A stretch of DNA of 18,512 nucleotides, taken from contig DAJS01000010.1 of the NCBI GenBank assembly GCA_002496425.1, forward strand, positions 3,137-21,648. Reading direction: 5' to 3'. Position numbers and translations under genes: made by a program. Of this stretch, positions 1-6,326 are shown in pieces (within the stretch, counting starts at the first letter, position 1; each line of letters opens with the position of its first letter). The notes under the pieces were generated by a model. That model ran no database searches, was not told the DNA's origin, and saw only the letters and a list, made by a program, of their open reading frames with translations. Source of the DNA: Acidilobaceae archaeon UBA162. Lineage in GTDB: Archaea > Thermoproteota > Thermoprotei_A > Sulfolobales > Acidilobaceae.

Positions 1-295
1 GGCGCTGACCCTTGCCATTAGTCCCACCATAAAGGCTTACCTTAGGCCCCTGCGTCAGCAGCCTTGCTCTTACAGCCATAAATTCGTTCTTACTAATCTG
101 GTGGCTGACGGCAAGCCTTGTGTTAGTTCAGGTAGTGTCTACCATAGATCTCGCGCTCTGTCCTCAATAATACACCCGAACCATGTATGGATGAATTACG
201 CCCGGCTGGACCTCATGGCTTTGACTTACAGCGGAGAGGGCAGGCTGCTGGGCTCTAGGAGCTACAGTCGGCACCTACGCAATAAGCTAGCCAGC
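1..295. other. Left-edge stretch with no established gene
   Basis: No tRNA, strong TATA box or recognisable protein is visible here. On the plus strand one frame is open from base 2 to 454, but its product resembles no family I know, has unusual codon use and runs into the methyltransferase gene on the other strand. On the minus strand two frames are open toward the left edge, from ATG at 79 (26 codons) and from ATG at 30 (10 codons). Either could be the first codons of a leftward gene lying mainly outside the window, but neither has a clear promoter at the expected distance. Confidence 0.5.
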
Positions 296-883
296 CTAAG
301 GCTTCCTAGTTATGAGCACTCCCTCGAGGGTCGGCACTATCGAGTACCTCCACCCAGCCCTCACAAGGGCCTGGAAGGTCTCAGCTGGAGGCGGCGGCCT
401 GACAGCATTATGGAGCATCAACAGCCCTCCCTTCCTCAGCTTCCTCATGAGTAGGTCCAGTACTGCCGGGTAGAGACGGACCTCTACGTCAACGAATGCT
501 GCGTCAATGGACTCATCATCTATGGCCTCTATTACCTTCAGCGCATCGCCCTCAACGAACTCAAGCCTGACCCTTTCGAAGCCGGCCTGGCCCAGCAGTC
601 CCCTCGCCCCCTGGAGCCTCTCAGGCCTGACCTCAACAGCCGTCAGCTGGCAGCCTGAGCCACAGCCGTCCTCCATCGCCTTAGCGAGCCAAAGGGACGA
701 GTACCCCATGGCAGCCCCCAGGTCGTAGACCCTGAGGCCTTGTTTGCCAAGCGCGAAGGTGAAGAGGGCTGAGTATATGACAAGCCCGTCCTCGAAGTCT
801 ATCCTGCTTATCCCGGCGCTGTCAGACGCGAGCCTGATCCTGAGCTCCAGGTCCCTGAAGTCCAGGTCCTTCAAGCCTGTCAC
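296..883 (-). CDS. Class I SAM-dependent methyltransferase, O-methyltransferase-like
   Basis: A 195-residue Rossmann-fold methyltransferase. Motif I is DLGAAMG (54-60) followed by YSSLWLA, the glycine-rich loop that binds S-adenosylmethionine. An acidic residue at the end of strand 2 lies in TAVEV (81-85), EGDA (111-114) is the usual GDA motif, and AAFVDV (128-133) is motif IV. The late VDVEVRLYP...LRKGGLLMLHNAV segment resembles the O-methyltransferase family related to catechol and caffeoyl-CoA enzymes, but the substrate cannot be read. The start is GTG at 881-883; an in-frame TAG lies six codons upstream and there is no other start between. An AT-rich TATA-like box (903-913) lies about 25 bases upstream, so the mRNA is probably near leaderless. 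It sits directly downstream of a candidate C/D sRNA. A small-molecule, RNA or protein target is equally possible. Confidence 0.85.
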   Translation of the reverse strand: MTGLKDLDFRDLELRIRLASDSAGISRIDFEDGLVIYSALFTFALGKQGLRVYDLGAAMGYSSLWLAKAMEDGCGSGCQLTAVEVRPERLQGARGLLGQAGFERVRLEFVEGDALKVIEAIDDESIDAAFVDVEVRLYPAVLDLLMRKLRKGGLLMLHNAVRPPPPAETFQALVRAGWRYSIVPTLEGVLITRKP

Positions 884-902
884 CAGGACTCCAGGGTCCT
901 AG

Positions 903-913
903 CAAATATTAAG
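903..913 (-). promoter_or_regulatory. TATA box for the methyltransferase
   Basis: On the minus strand the bases read CTTAATATTTG, centred near 908, about 25 bases before the GTG at 883. This is the normal archaeal TATA spacing for a transcript starting at the start codon. It also lies just past the 3' end of the candidate sRNA at 919. Confidence 0.55.
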
Positions 914-918
914 CGCCT

Positions 919-989
919 GGCCTCAGGCCGTGGAGTCTCGTCACCTGCTCTGCGGTTGGGCTCCGAGTGAACGTGACTCCTCATCGGCC
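919..989 (-). ncRNA. Candidate box C/D guide sRNA (second, weaker candidate)
   Basis: Read on the minus strand, the order is: stem GGCC (989-986); three-base bulge GAT (985-983); box C as ATGAGGA (984-978); 12-base guide (977-966); D'-like CGGA (965-962); 17-base spacer; C'-like GTGACGA (944-938); 11-base guide (937-927); box D CTGA (926-923); closing stem GGCC (922-919). The outer stem pairs perfectly (C986-G922, C987-G921, G988-C920, G989-C919), leaving exactly the 3-base bulge and tandem G.A pairs (G982.A923, A981.G924) of a kink-turn. A TATA box lies 26 bases upstream of 989. The D guide can pair over eight bases (CCGUGGAG) with the archaeal 23S segment recalled as CCCCGUGGAGCUUU, near E. 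coli U2068. Weak points are the long D'-C' spacer, the non-consensus C and D' boxes, and the lack of a convincing target for the D' guide. Confidence 0.5.
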
Positions 990-1010
990 GCCCTCTAGGC
1001 AGGCCCCGGG

Positions 1011-1019
1011 CCTTAAATC
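1011..1019 (-). promoter_or_regulatory. TATA box for the candidate sRNA at 919-989
   Basis: The minus strand reads GATTTAAGG, centred near 1015. The predicted start, 26 bases downstream, is base 989, which is the first base of the sRNA's outer stem. Confidence 0.5.
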
Positions 1020-1043
1020 AATAGCAGGGGCCAGCATCTAACG

Positions 1044-1050
1044 CTTAAAT
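1044..1050 (+). promoter_or_regulatory. TATA box for tRNA-Trp
   Basis: The sequence CTTAAAT is centred about 30 bases upstream of the first tRNA base at 1077, the standard spacing for archaeal tRNA promoters. Confidence 0.65.
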
Positions 1051-1076
1051 CCTTGGAAAGGACTGAGATCCTCGGC

Positions 1077-1154
1077 GGGCCCGTAGCTCAGCCAGGTTAG
1101 AGCGGCGGGCTCCAGACCCGTAGGTCGGGGGTTCGAGTCCCTCCGGGCCCACCA
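1077..1154 (+). tRNA. tRNA-Trp(CCA), intronless, 3' CCA encoded
   Basis: All four arms can be folded. Acceptor GGGCCCG (1077-1083) pairs with CGGGCCC (1144-1150). The D stem is GCTC/GAGC (1086-1089, 1100-1103). The anticodon stem is GCGGG/CCCGT (1105-1109, 1117-1121) around the loop CTCCAGA, placing the anticodon CCA at 1112-1114. The variable loop is AGGTC. The T arm is GGGGG-TTCGAGT-CCCTC (1127-1143). The discriminator is A1151, followed by genomic CCA (1152-1154). CCA reads UGG, hence tryptophan. There is no intron at the anticodon loop, although archaeal tRNA-Trp genes often carry one. The downstream neighbour, ending at 1162 on the other strand, is archease. Confidence 0.95.
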
Positions 1155-1161
1155 CACCCCC

Positions 1162-1596
1162 TCATATATCAACCACGAACCTGAGCCTCCAGCAGCCGTC
1201 CTGATCCTGAGCGAACTCAATCTGGGAGTAAGTCATGGCCTTAACTATAGTCCTCTGCTCATGCCTTGAGGGGTCGAAGCGCTCGCCCCAGACTCTCGCC
1301 TCCAGCCTAGTGCCGTCCTCGCTGAGCCCGCAGACCCTGAAGATACTGAACACCAGCCCGTCGGCATCCGTATGCACCAGCAGCTCCTCTATCCAGCGGT
1401 AGACAGTGTTGTAGAGATCCATGCCCTCCACTACTATGTTCACTGGAATCAGGGGCCTGACCCTAGAGGTGTCAGTCATAACCTCGTACACTGCTAGCGC
1501 CGCCTGCTCAAGAGCCTCCTCCTGGGTGCGCCCCCTGGCCTCTATCAGCACGTCAGCCGTATGATCAAGGAACTCGAACCCGGGACAGCTAGCCAA
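1162..1596 (-). CDS. Archease (RtcB RNA-ligase activating factor)
   Basis: A 144-residue archease, the usual length for the family. Archease helps the tRNA ligase RtcB turn over by promoting guanylylation, and so acts in tRNA splicing and RNA repair. The N-terminal signature FLDHTADV (9-16) contains the conserved acidic and histidine positions (Asp11, His12, Asp15). The C-terminal part has the typical VKAMTYSQIEF segment and ends in an Asp-containing strand (VVDI), as expected. The start is TTG at 1594-1596, preceded immediately by GGGAGG; a TGA lies five codons further upstream with no other start between, and a start here gives the usual short N-terminus. It is tail-to-tail with tRNA-Trp, 7 bases from the encoded CCA. 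RtcB is not in the window. Confidence 0.95.
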   Translation of the reverse strand: MASCPGFEFLDHTADVLIEARGRTQEEALEQAALAVYEVMTDTSRVRPLIPVNIVVEGMDLYNTVYRWIEELLVHTDADGLVFSIFRVCGLSEDGTRLEARVWGERFDPSRHEQRTIVKAMTYSQIEFAQDQDGCWRLRFVVDI

Positions 1597-1655
1597 CCCT
1601 CCCGCCCAGCCTCAGGCTCAAAAAGGCCTGGCCTCCGTAAAAGCCTGGAAGCTCT

Positions 1656-2729
1656 TTGGGCGGAGAGCTACACATAGTAGGCTCTGGCCCGGCCGGCGCC
1701 GCTGCGGCCTACGTTGCTGGTAGAGAGGGGCTCAGGCCAATAGTCTATGAGGCCAACCCAAGGCCAGCGGTAAAGCCCTGCGGCCGTGGCGTGCCAAGCC
1801 TCCAGGACCTCGAGGTTCCGATACCCAAGGAGTCTATCCTCATAAATATCAAGGGTGCCGTGCTCTACGTCAACGGCAAAAAGAGTGTAGAGATCAGGGA
1901 GGGGCTGAAGGGTTATGTTGTTGACAAGGAGCTGATGATAAGGGCCCTTGTCGAGTCCTACGGCGGCGTCCTAATAACTTCAGCCCCTGCAAGGCGCTGC
2001 TGCGGCCGCTGGACCGTGAGGACCTCCAGCGGCCCCATGGAGCTGAGGGAGGGGCTGTTAGCCGGGGGCGTGGCCTACTACAGCGGTGAGAGGATAAACG
2101 CTGTCCAGGCCATAGCTAGGTCAAAGGAGCTTGAAATCATGGACTACCTCTACATAGACTTCGACACGAGGCTCCTCGGCTACTACTGGATATTCCCATA
2201 CCCTGAAGGGGCCGAGGTGGGAGTAGGAGGGTTCGCTGACATGCAGACGCTCCTTGGCCTCCTGAGGAGCTTCGCCAAGAACAACGAGCTGCTCCGTGGC
2301 GCTGAGCTCAGCGCGCCCTCAGGGGCCCAGATAGCAGTAGGTGGCCTTGACCTGGGCTACGTTGACGGGCTGTTGAAGGTAGGTGAGGCAGCGGGGTTCG
2401 TGCTGCCGCTGACCGGGGAGGGGATAAGGCCCTCCATGATTTCCGGGGCCGAGGCTGCTAAGGCAATAACGAACGGTGAGGACCCGCTCTCCAGGCTCAG
2501 GAACCTCAGGATATCCAGGGCCATATCAGCCCAGAGGTCAATAGTTGAGGCCACCAAGAGGATGAGCCCTGAGCAGAGAGCCGAGTTCCTGAGCGCCATG
2601 CCGGCGGCAGTTCATGAGGAGGTGGCGCTGGGCACCATGAGGCTGTCGAGGATTGTGGCCTCCCTGGCCTCCAGACCTGACCTGCTGGCCAAGCTGCTCA
2701 AGTACGTGGCAGCTGTCAGCTTCACGTGA
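1656..2729 (+). CDS. Geranylgeranyl reductase family FAD-dependent oxidoreductase
   Basis: A 357-residue flavoprotein. The N-terminal dinucleotide-binding motif is VGSGPAG (8-14). PCGRG (41-45) corresponds to the conserved Cys-Gly region of the family, and GYYWIFP (175-181) matches the YxWxFP motif of geranylgeranyl reductases. The second FAD motif reads VGEAAGFVLPLTGEGI (242-257), with Glu where most relatives have the Asp of GDAAG. Members saturate the isoprenoid chains of archaeal membrane lipids or reduce polyprenyl carriers; this member is somewhat short and its middle ADG-type motif is poorly kept, so the exact substrate is open. The start is TTG at 1656; an in-frame TAA lies just upstream and no better start exists. 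The A-rich bases 1617-1624 may be its TATA element. The stop lies in a palindrome shared with the opposing gene. Confidence 0.85.
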   Translation: MGGELHIVGSGPAGAAAAYVAGREGLRPIVYEANPRPAVKPCGRGVPSLQDLEVPIPKESILINIKGAVLYVNGKKSVEIREGLKGYVVDKELMIRALVESYGGVLITSAPARRCCGRWTVRTSSGPMELREGLLAGGVAYYSGERINAVQAIARSKELEIMDYLYIDFDTRLLGYYWIFPYPEGAEVGVGGFADMQTLLGLLRSFAKNNELLRGAELSAPSGAQIAVGGLDLGYVDGLLKVGEAAGFVLPLTGEGIRPSMISGAEAAKAITNGEDPLSRLRNLRISRAISAQRSIVEATKRMSPEQRAEFLSAMPAAVHEEVALGTMRLSRIVASLASRPDLLAKLLKYVAAVSFT

Positions 2730-3576
2730 GCCTGAGTAACCCTGATACAAGGGTGACGCCGAGGAGCGCCAGGGCTGCGGCAGCCCAGTGCCTCGGCCTA
2801 GGCCTCCTCTGGCCGCTGGCGGAGGAGAGAACAGCGGCCGCCACCAGAGGCCTAAGGTTCTGGAGCGGCGTCACCACGTCAACTGGCAGCGAGGTGAGGG
2901 CCACGTACCTCATTGCCTGTCCAGCGGCGGCCGCCACCCCCATTGAGATCACTGGTCCCTTCCTTGACCTGATCAGCAAGCGCGCTTCCTTCCACCTGTC
3001 TGCCAGTGCGGTCAGGCCAGCCGCGTAGGCTATCAGGAAGCCTGCAGCTGGGGAGCCCCCGAGATCCTCCCCAACCTTTATTATTGCCACTGAGCCCGCT
3101 ATTGCCAGACCCACTAGGAGCCCTGTGCCTATGCCCCTGAGAGATGCCCTCCCCCTCCACTCCGAGATCAGGTAGACGCTCGTTATTATCATGACTATCC
3201 CCATGGCCTCAGAGCCTGTGACAGGCTCTCCTAGCAGGAACGCCATGATAGTTGAGAAGGCGGCGCTAGTTGAAGTCATGACGCTGGCGCCGTTGGCCGT
3301 GAGTAGCCCTGTGGCAACATACATGAGGGTCCTGCCAATGGCAAAGTTCAGCACGCCGGCAGCTATGAAGGCCAGGGCCGCCAGTGGCGGTGCCCTAAGG
3401 CCTCCTGACAGAGGGCTGATTGCGAGGAGGACTGGAATGCCGGTGGCTAGCGTGGCTGCCGAGAGGGCGCCTGGGTTGGCGTCCTCCATATACTTCTTAG
3501 CCACAGAGTCGTGGATCCCGAAGGCTATACCAACGGATATAGCTACAGCTAGCGCAGCATAGAGGGCTAGGTGCAT
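2722..3576 (-). CDS. EamA/DMT-family membrane transporter
   Basis: A 284-residue, very hydrophobic protein with about ten predicted membrane helices in two similar halves, the pattern of the drug/metabolite transporter (EamA) superfamily. Features that fit include the early helix with GIAFGIHDSVAKKY, the LLTANGASVMTSTSAAFSTIMAFLLGEPV stretch, and a C-terminal VDVVTPLQNLRPLVAAAVL stretch resembling the second repeat. The substrate is not predictable. I prefer ATG at 3574-3576 as start: it overlaps the TGA of the upstream PPC gene by one base (TGATG), which suggests translational coupling. A TTG one codon earlier is also possible. It is the last gene of a leftward operon with MFS and PPC genes, and its stop lies opposite the stop of the reductase gene. 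Confidence 0.85.
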   Translation of the reverse strand: MHLALYAALAVAISVGIAFGIHDSVAKKYMEDANPGALSAATLATGIPVLLAISPLSGGLRAPPLAALAFIAAGVLNFAIGRTLMYVATGLLTANGASVMTSTSAAFSTIMAFLLGEPVTGSEAMGIVMIITSVYLISEWRGRASLRGIGTGLLVGLAIAGSVAIIKVGEDLGGSPAAGFLIAYAAGLTALADRWKEARLLIRSRKGPVISMGVAAAAGQAMRYVALTSLPVDVVTPLQNLRPLVAAAVLSSASGQRRPRPRHWAAAALALLGVTLVSGLLRLT

Positions 3577-4022
3577 CAAGTCTGCCTCCTGCTGGCGAAG
3601 AGGGCTGGGAGGCCTATGGAGGAATCCTGAAGCCTCCAGAGCTCACCATCCATTACAACTATGAAGAGCTCCACGAGGGGGCCCACAACCCCCTTTACCA
3701 GATGGCCTGACACTGGCCTGTGGTCTGGCAGCGAGGCGGTTACGTGTAAGTGGGGCGAGGGGGAGCCGTCCTGGCCTACGGCTATTGAGCCGAGAAGTGA
3801 GGTGAGCTCAATGGTCTCGCCCTCCCTGACCTCGTGAGTCTCCACATCATACTTGCCCTCCTTGAAGACCCCGACCTCAAGACGCCTGAGGCCCCCTATG
3901 CCTACTACTAGGGCCGCCCTGATTGACCGCTCTCTGGCAATAGAGACAAGGCTCTCTATAACGTCGTCACCTGGCCTGAGCCTAGCCACAACAATGCCTG
4001 AGGCTGGATAGGCCTTCTCCAA
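3576..4022 (-). CDS. PPC/DUF296 domain protein
   Basis: A 148-residue single-domain protein of the PPC (DUF296) family. It has the family pattern from LRPGDDVIESL (15-25), through VVGIGGLRRLEVG (39-51), to SPHLHVTASL (89-98) and VSGHLVKGVVGPLVE (104-118). His91, His93 and His107 are the positions conserved across prokaryotic members. In plants the domain goes with AT-hook DNA-binding proteins; stand-alone prokaryotic members form trimers of uncertain function. No AT-hook is present here. The start is TTG at 4020-4022, the only start before the upstream in-frame TAA. It lies 33 bases after the MFS stop and couples to the EamA gene. A TATA-like ATAAAAC at about 4052-4058 could give extra transcription from inside the operon. 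Its place between two transporters suggests regulation or ligand sensing, but that is inference. Confidence 0.85.
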   Translation of the reverse strand: MEKAYPASGIVVARLRPGDDVIESLVSIARERSIRAALVVGIGGLRRLEVGVFKEGKYDVETHEVREGETIELTSLLGSIAVGQDGSPSPHLHVTASLPDHRPVSGHLVKGVVGPLVELFIVVMDGELWRLQDSSIGLPALFASRRQT

Positions 4023-4055
4023 GGCTGTTCCCCTTTCTGAGTCAAGGCCTGAGTT

Positions 4056-5195
4056 TTATGCCTGTGTCCTGGCCCTGTAAAGCCATATGTACATCAGCGA
4101 ACCGGCTACGGCTAGGACATTGGCGATTATGCAGGTAACAGCAGTGCCGAGCCTAAGTGAGTGCGGGTATATTGAGGCGGCTATGTAGGCCGAAAAACCT
4201 CCCACGAGCCTCCCGACTAAGAAGACCAGGTTTGTGGCCGTGGCCCTGAACTCTATAGGGTATACCTCGCTGGCCCAGATGCCGATGAAGGAGAAGTAGC
4301 CTGAGAGGAAGAACATAGCTGCTAGGGCGGTCAGCACGTACTGAGGTTGTAGGAGGGCCGCCAGGGCCGCTGAGGCCGTAAGGCCCAGTGAGGAGAAGGC
4401 GAGCGCCGTGCCTGCCCTGCCAGCCCTATCAGAGGCCAGGCCGGCTAGCACGAAGCCCACGAAGCCCAGGGCCGAGAGGGGGACAAGCCATGAGCTCGAT
4501 ATGCCCTCGCCTTGCAGCATAGCTGGCACAACGCTGAGGAGTGGAGTACTGAACATTAATGCTCCCAAGGTGAGCAACGAGAGGGCCGCAGTGGCTATGG
4601 CCAACTCCCTGCCCATGCCCAAGAGGCTAGCCCTCCTAACTACACCTCTCCTGACGGTCTCAGAGACCAGCGGCGTGGTGGTCATGGTTAGCGCAAGGCT
4701 GATCGCGCCGGCTATGAGGAAGAAGTTCCTCCAGTGCGGCACGAACATATATGTAACCTCGTCAAGCAGAAACCCGATGAAGTAGAGCCCCTGCATCAGC
4801 CCGCCCACTAGGCCCGTGGACGAGCTCAGCGTCTCGACTACGACAGGGTAGGCGACACCGTTCTGGGAGCCGACGCCTACGCCGACGAAGAACCAGAACA
4901 GATAGATCTCCCATAGGGCGGTCGCAGCCGAGGCGACTAGCACAAAGACACTGAAGAGCGCCCCAGCTATCAGCAGCGCTGTCCTCCTGCCGTACCTGTC
5001 AGCCACGTTACCCAGCACCAGGCCCCCAATGGCGCCGCCTATGAAGTCTACAGGTATGGCTATCAGGACCTGGCCGACGGTCGCGTGAAAGGCCTGTGCC
5101 AGCTGGGGCACCACCAGTGAGAGTGAGGAGACGGAGTAGGCCGAGAATAGGAAGGGCACCAGGATCCCTAGCAAGGAGGCGCTGCGGCCTGGCAA
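4056..5195 (-). CDS. Major facilitator superfamily transporter (metabolite:H+ symporter type)
   Basis: A 379-residue membrane protein with about 12 predicted helices. Between helices 2 and 3 lies GNVADRYGRR (about 62-71), the MFS motif A (GxxxDRxGRR type). In the C-terminal half, SEVYPIEFRATATNLVFLVGRLVGG matches the EVYPxxxRATA stretch typical of the sugar, aromatic-acid and metabolite:H+ symporter groups. The central loop after helix 6 (VSETVRRGVVRRASL) is basic, consistent with the cytoplasmic linker. The start is TTG at 5193-5195, directly preceded by an in-frame TGA. A TATA-like GATAAATC (5227-5234) would give a roughly 10-base leader. It is the first gene of the MFS-PPC-EamA operon. The transported compound cannot be inferred. 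Confidence 0.88.
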   Translation of the reverse strand: MPGRSASLLGILVPFLFSAYSVSSLSLVVPQLAQAFHATVGQVLIAIPVDFIGGAIGGLVLGNVADRYGRRTALLIAGALFSVFVLVASAATALWEIYLFWFFVGVGVGSQNGVAYPVVVETLSSSTGLVGGLMQGLYFIGFLLDEVTYMFVPHWRNFFLIAGAISLALTMTTTPLVSETVRRGVVRRASLLGMGRELAIATAALSLLTLGALMFSTPLLSVVPAMLQGEGISSSWLVPLSALGFVGFVLAGLASDRAGRAGTALAFSSLGLTASAALAALLQPQYVLTALAAMFFLSGYFSFIGIWASEVYPIEFRATATNLVFLVGRLVGGFSAYIAASIYPHSLRLGTAVTCIIANVLAVAGSLMYIWLYRARTQA

Positions 5196-5226
5196 TCAGG
5201 GCACCGCCGTTAAGGCCTACTCACAT

Positions 5227-5234
5227 GATTTATC
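5227..5234 (-). promoter_or_regulatory. Putative TATA box of the MFS-PPC-EamA operon
   Basis: The minus strand reads GATAAATC, centred near 5231. A start about 26 bases downstream falls near 5205, ten bases before the TTG at 5195. It also separates this operon from the guide RNA ending at 5274. Confidence 0.4.
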
Positions 5235-5273
5235 CTTTCGCTAGAGTACAAGGTGAGTTAATCGGGACCCTGG

Positions 5274-5331
5274 CGGCTCGGCCAAGGCTGAAGTCATCAC
5301 TAGTCAGTTCCTGCCAGAGTCGTCATCGCCG
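5274..5331 (-). ncRNA. Box C/D dual-guide sRNA, predicted 16S rRNA methylation guide
   Basis: Read on the minus strand: outer stem CGGC (5331-5328); bulge GAT (5327-5325); box C ATGACGA (5326-5320); 12-base guide (5319-5308); D' CTGA (5307-5304); 3-base spacer; C' GTGATGA (5300-5294); 12-base guide (5293-5282); box D CCGA (5281-5278); closing stem GCCG (5277-5274). The stem pairs perfectly and leaves the 3-base bulge and tandem G.A pairs of an L7Ae kink-turn. Guide D pairs at positions 2-11 with CAAGGCUGAA of archaeal 16S (target G near E. coli 902). Guide D' pairs at positions 2-11, with one G.U, with UCCUGCCGGA at the 16S 5' end (target U near E. coli 20). These sites neighbour each other in the folded subunit. 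A TATA element lies 26 bases upstream. The 16S sequences are recalled from universal archaeal primers, not searched. Confidence 0.82.
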
Positions 5332-5352
5332 TCTTCGCTGCGGCCTGGGAGA

Positions 5353-5361
5353 CTAAAATCC
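5353..5361 (-). promoter_or_regulatory. TATA box of the C/D sRNA, overlapping the exchanger stop codon
   Basis: The minus strand reads GGATTTTAG, whose last three bases are the TAG stop of the upstream exchanger gene. Its centre near 5357 is 26 bases before 5331, the first base of the sRNA outer stem. Confidence 0.5.
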
Positions 5362-6324
5362 TCTGAAAGCCACTAGCGCGGCGAAGAGCGCCAGGAAGGC
5401 TATGTGATGTGGCGTGACGACGCGATGCCTGAGCTGAGCCAGGAGTGCTAGGAAGCTGGCCTCTATGGACGCTATGGCTGTCAGCGCCCATGGATCTAGG
5501 TACCACCTGGTGACCAGAAGCCCTGCTGCTGGATAAACTGTGGCAGTGAGCGCTGCCTCGCCGAGGAGCGCGCTCACGCCGAGCTCATCGAGCCCTCTGA
5601 GCACCCAGACTATTGACGCTATGGATTCAGGCAAGGCCGTGACCACCGGTACCAGCAGTGCGGACACCTCAACAGCTGACACGTCCAGAAGCCTCGCAAT
5701 GACAATTATGGAGCTTACCAGGATGGTAGAGCCATAGTAAAGCATTATGATAGAAGCAACGCCTGCTGCGGTCAGCATCATGACCCCTCTATTGCCAGAC
5801 GCCCATGACTTTACCTCAAGGCTCTCTCCCTTCTCGTAAGACACTACTAGGTAAGCATAGGCTACGTAGATTGCCAACAGGAGGGCCGCCAGGACTGCTC
5901 TAAGGCCCTCAGAGGCCAGTAGCTGCCCTATAATGATTAGTGGAAAGCCTATCAGGAAGGCTATGAGGGACTTCCAGAGGTTGCTAGGGGCCCTGATCCT
6001 ATAGTTTCCCCTTCTGCCTGAGGCCCATAGCAGGAGCGCCAGGAACGCCTCAAGAGGGATCACTACGGTTGATATGACGAGGGGCTCGCCTATTATTGTG
6101 CCCAGCCCTACCTCCTGGCCCCCTAAGTTGCCATAGAGAACAAGCGATATAGTTATCACGATAGCTTCAGGGGCTGATGTGAAGATTGGCGAGACGAGAC
6201 TGCCTAGAACTGAGGACCTCATATTCAGCCTGCCGCCGAGAGCCTCGGCCCACTCGGAGAAGAGCAACGAGCCGACTAGGGTTATGAAGATTCCAGCCAG
6301 CAGCCCAGGCCATGGCGAGCCCAA
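5353..6324 (-). CDS. CaCA-family cation exchanger (Na+/Ca2+ exchanger-like)
   Basis: A 323-residue membrane protein with about ten helices in two inverted halves. The two alpha repeats are clear: SPIFTSAPEA (45-54, Glu53) and VVTALPESIAS (227-237, Glu233) match the ATSLPE-type motifs whose Glu binds the cation. The second part of each repeat usually reads GSNxxN; here both read GE, at GTIIGEPLV (Glu80) and SALLGEAAL (Glu256). The changed pair suggests altered ion preference, perhaps Ca2+/H+ or another metal rather than Na+/Ca2+. The start is TTG at 6322-6324, two bases after the TAG of the oxidoreductase gene, so it is almost certainly co-transcribed with it. The reason for pairing a cation exchanger with a tungsten enzyme is not known to me. 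Confidence 0.85.
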   Translation of the reverse strand: MGSPWPGLLAGIFITLVGSLLFSEWAEALGGRLNMRSSVLGSLVSPIFTSAPEAIVITISLVLYGNLGGQEVGLGTIIGEPLVISTVVIPLEAFLALLLWASGRRGNYRIRAPSNLWKSLIAFLIGFPLIIIGQLLASEGLRAVLAALLLAIYVAYAYLVVSYEKGESLEVKSWASGNRGVMMLTAAGVASIIMLYYGSTILVSSIIVIARLLDVSAVEVSALLVPVVTALPESIASIVWVLRGLDELGVSALLGEAALTATVYPAAGLLVTRWYLDPWALTAIASIEASFLALLAQLRHRVVTPHHIAFLALFAALVAFRGF

Positions 6325-6326
6325 TC

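Noticed and set aside
101..454. Plus-strand open frame of 117 codons
   Set aside because: It overlaps the 3' part of the methyltransferase gene on the other strand, resembles no family and has atypical codon use; the open frame extends to the left edge, so a gene end cannot be fully excluded.
1155..1161. Possible integration site at the tRNA-Trp 3' end
   Set aside because: No integrase gene and no repeated tRNA 3' end with mobile genes was seen. The similar acceptor end at 18487 belongs to a tRNA whose T arm differs in sequence, and the genes between are housekeeping genes.
1038..1220. Minus-strand open frame of 60 codons over the tRNA
   Set aside because: It is the antisense reading of tRNA-Trp; the RRDSNPRPTG stretch is a well-known false protein produced by tRNA genes.
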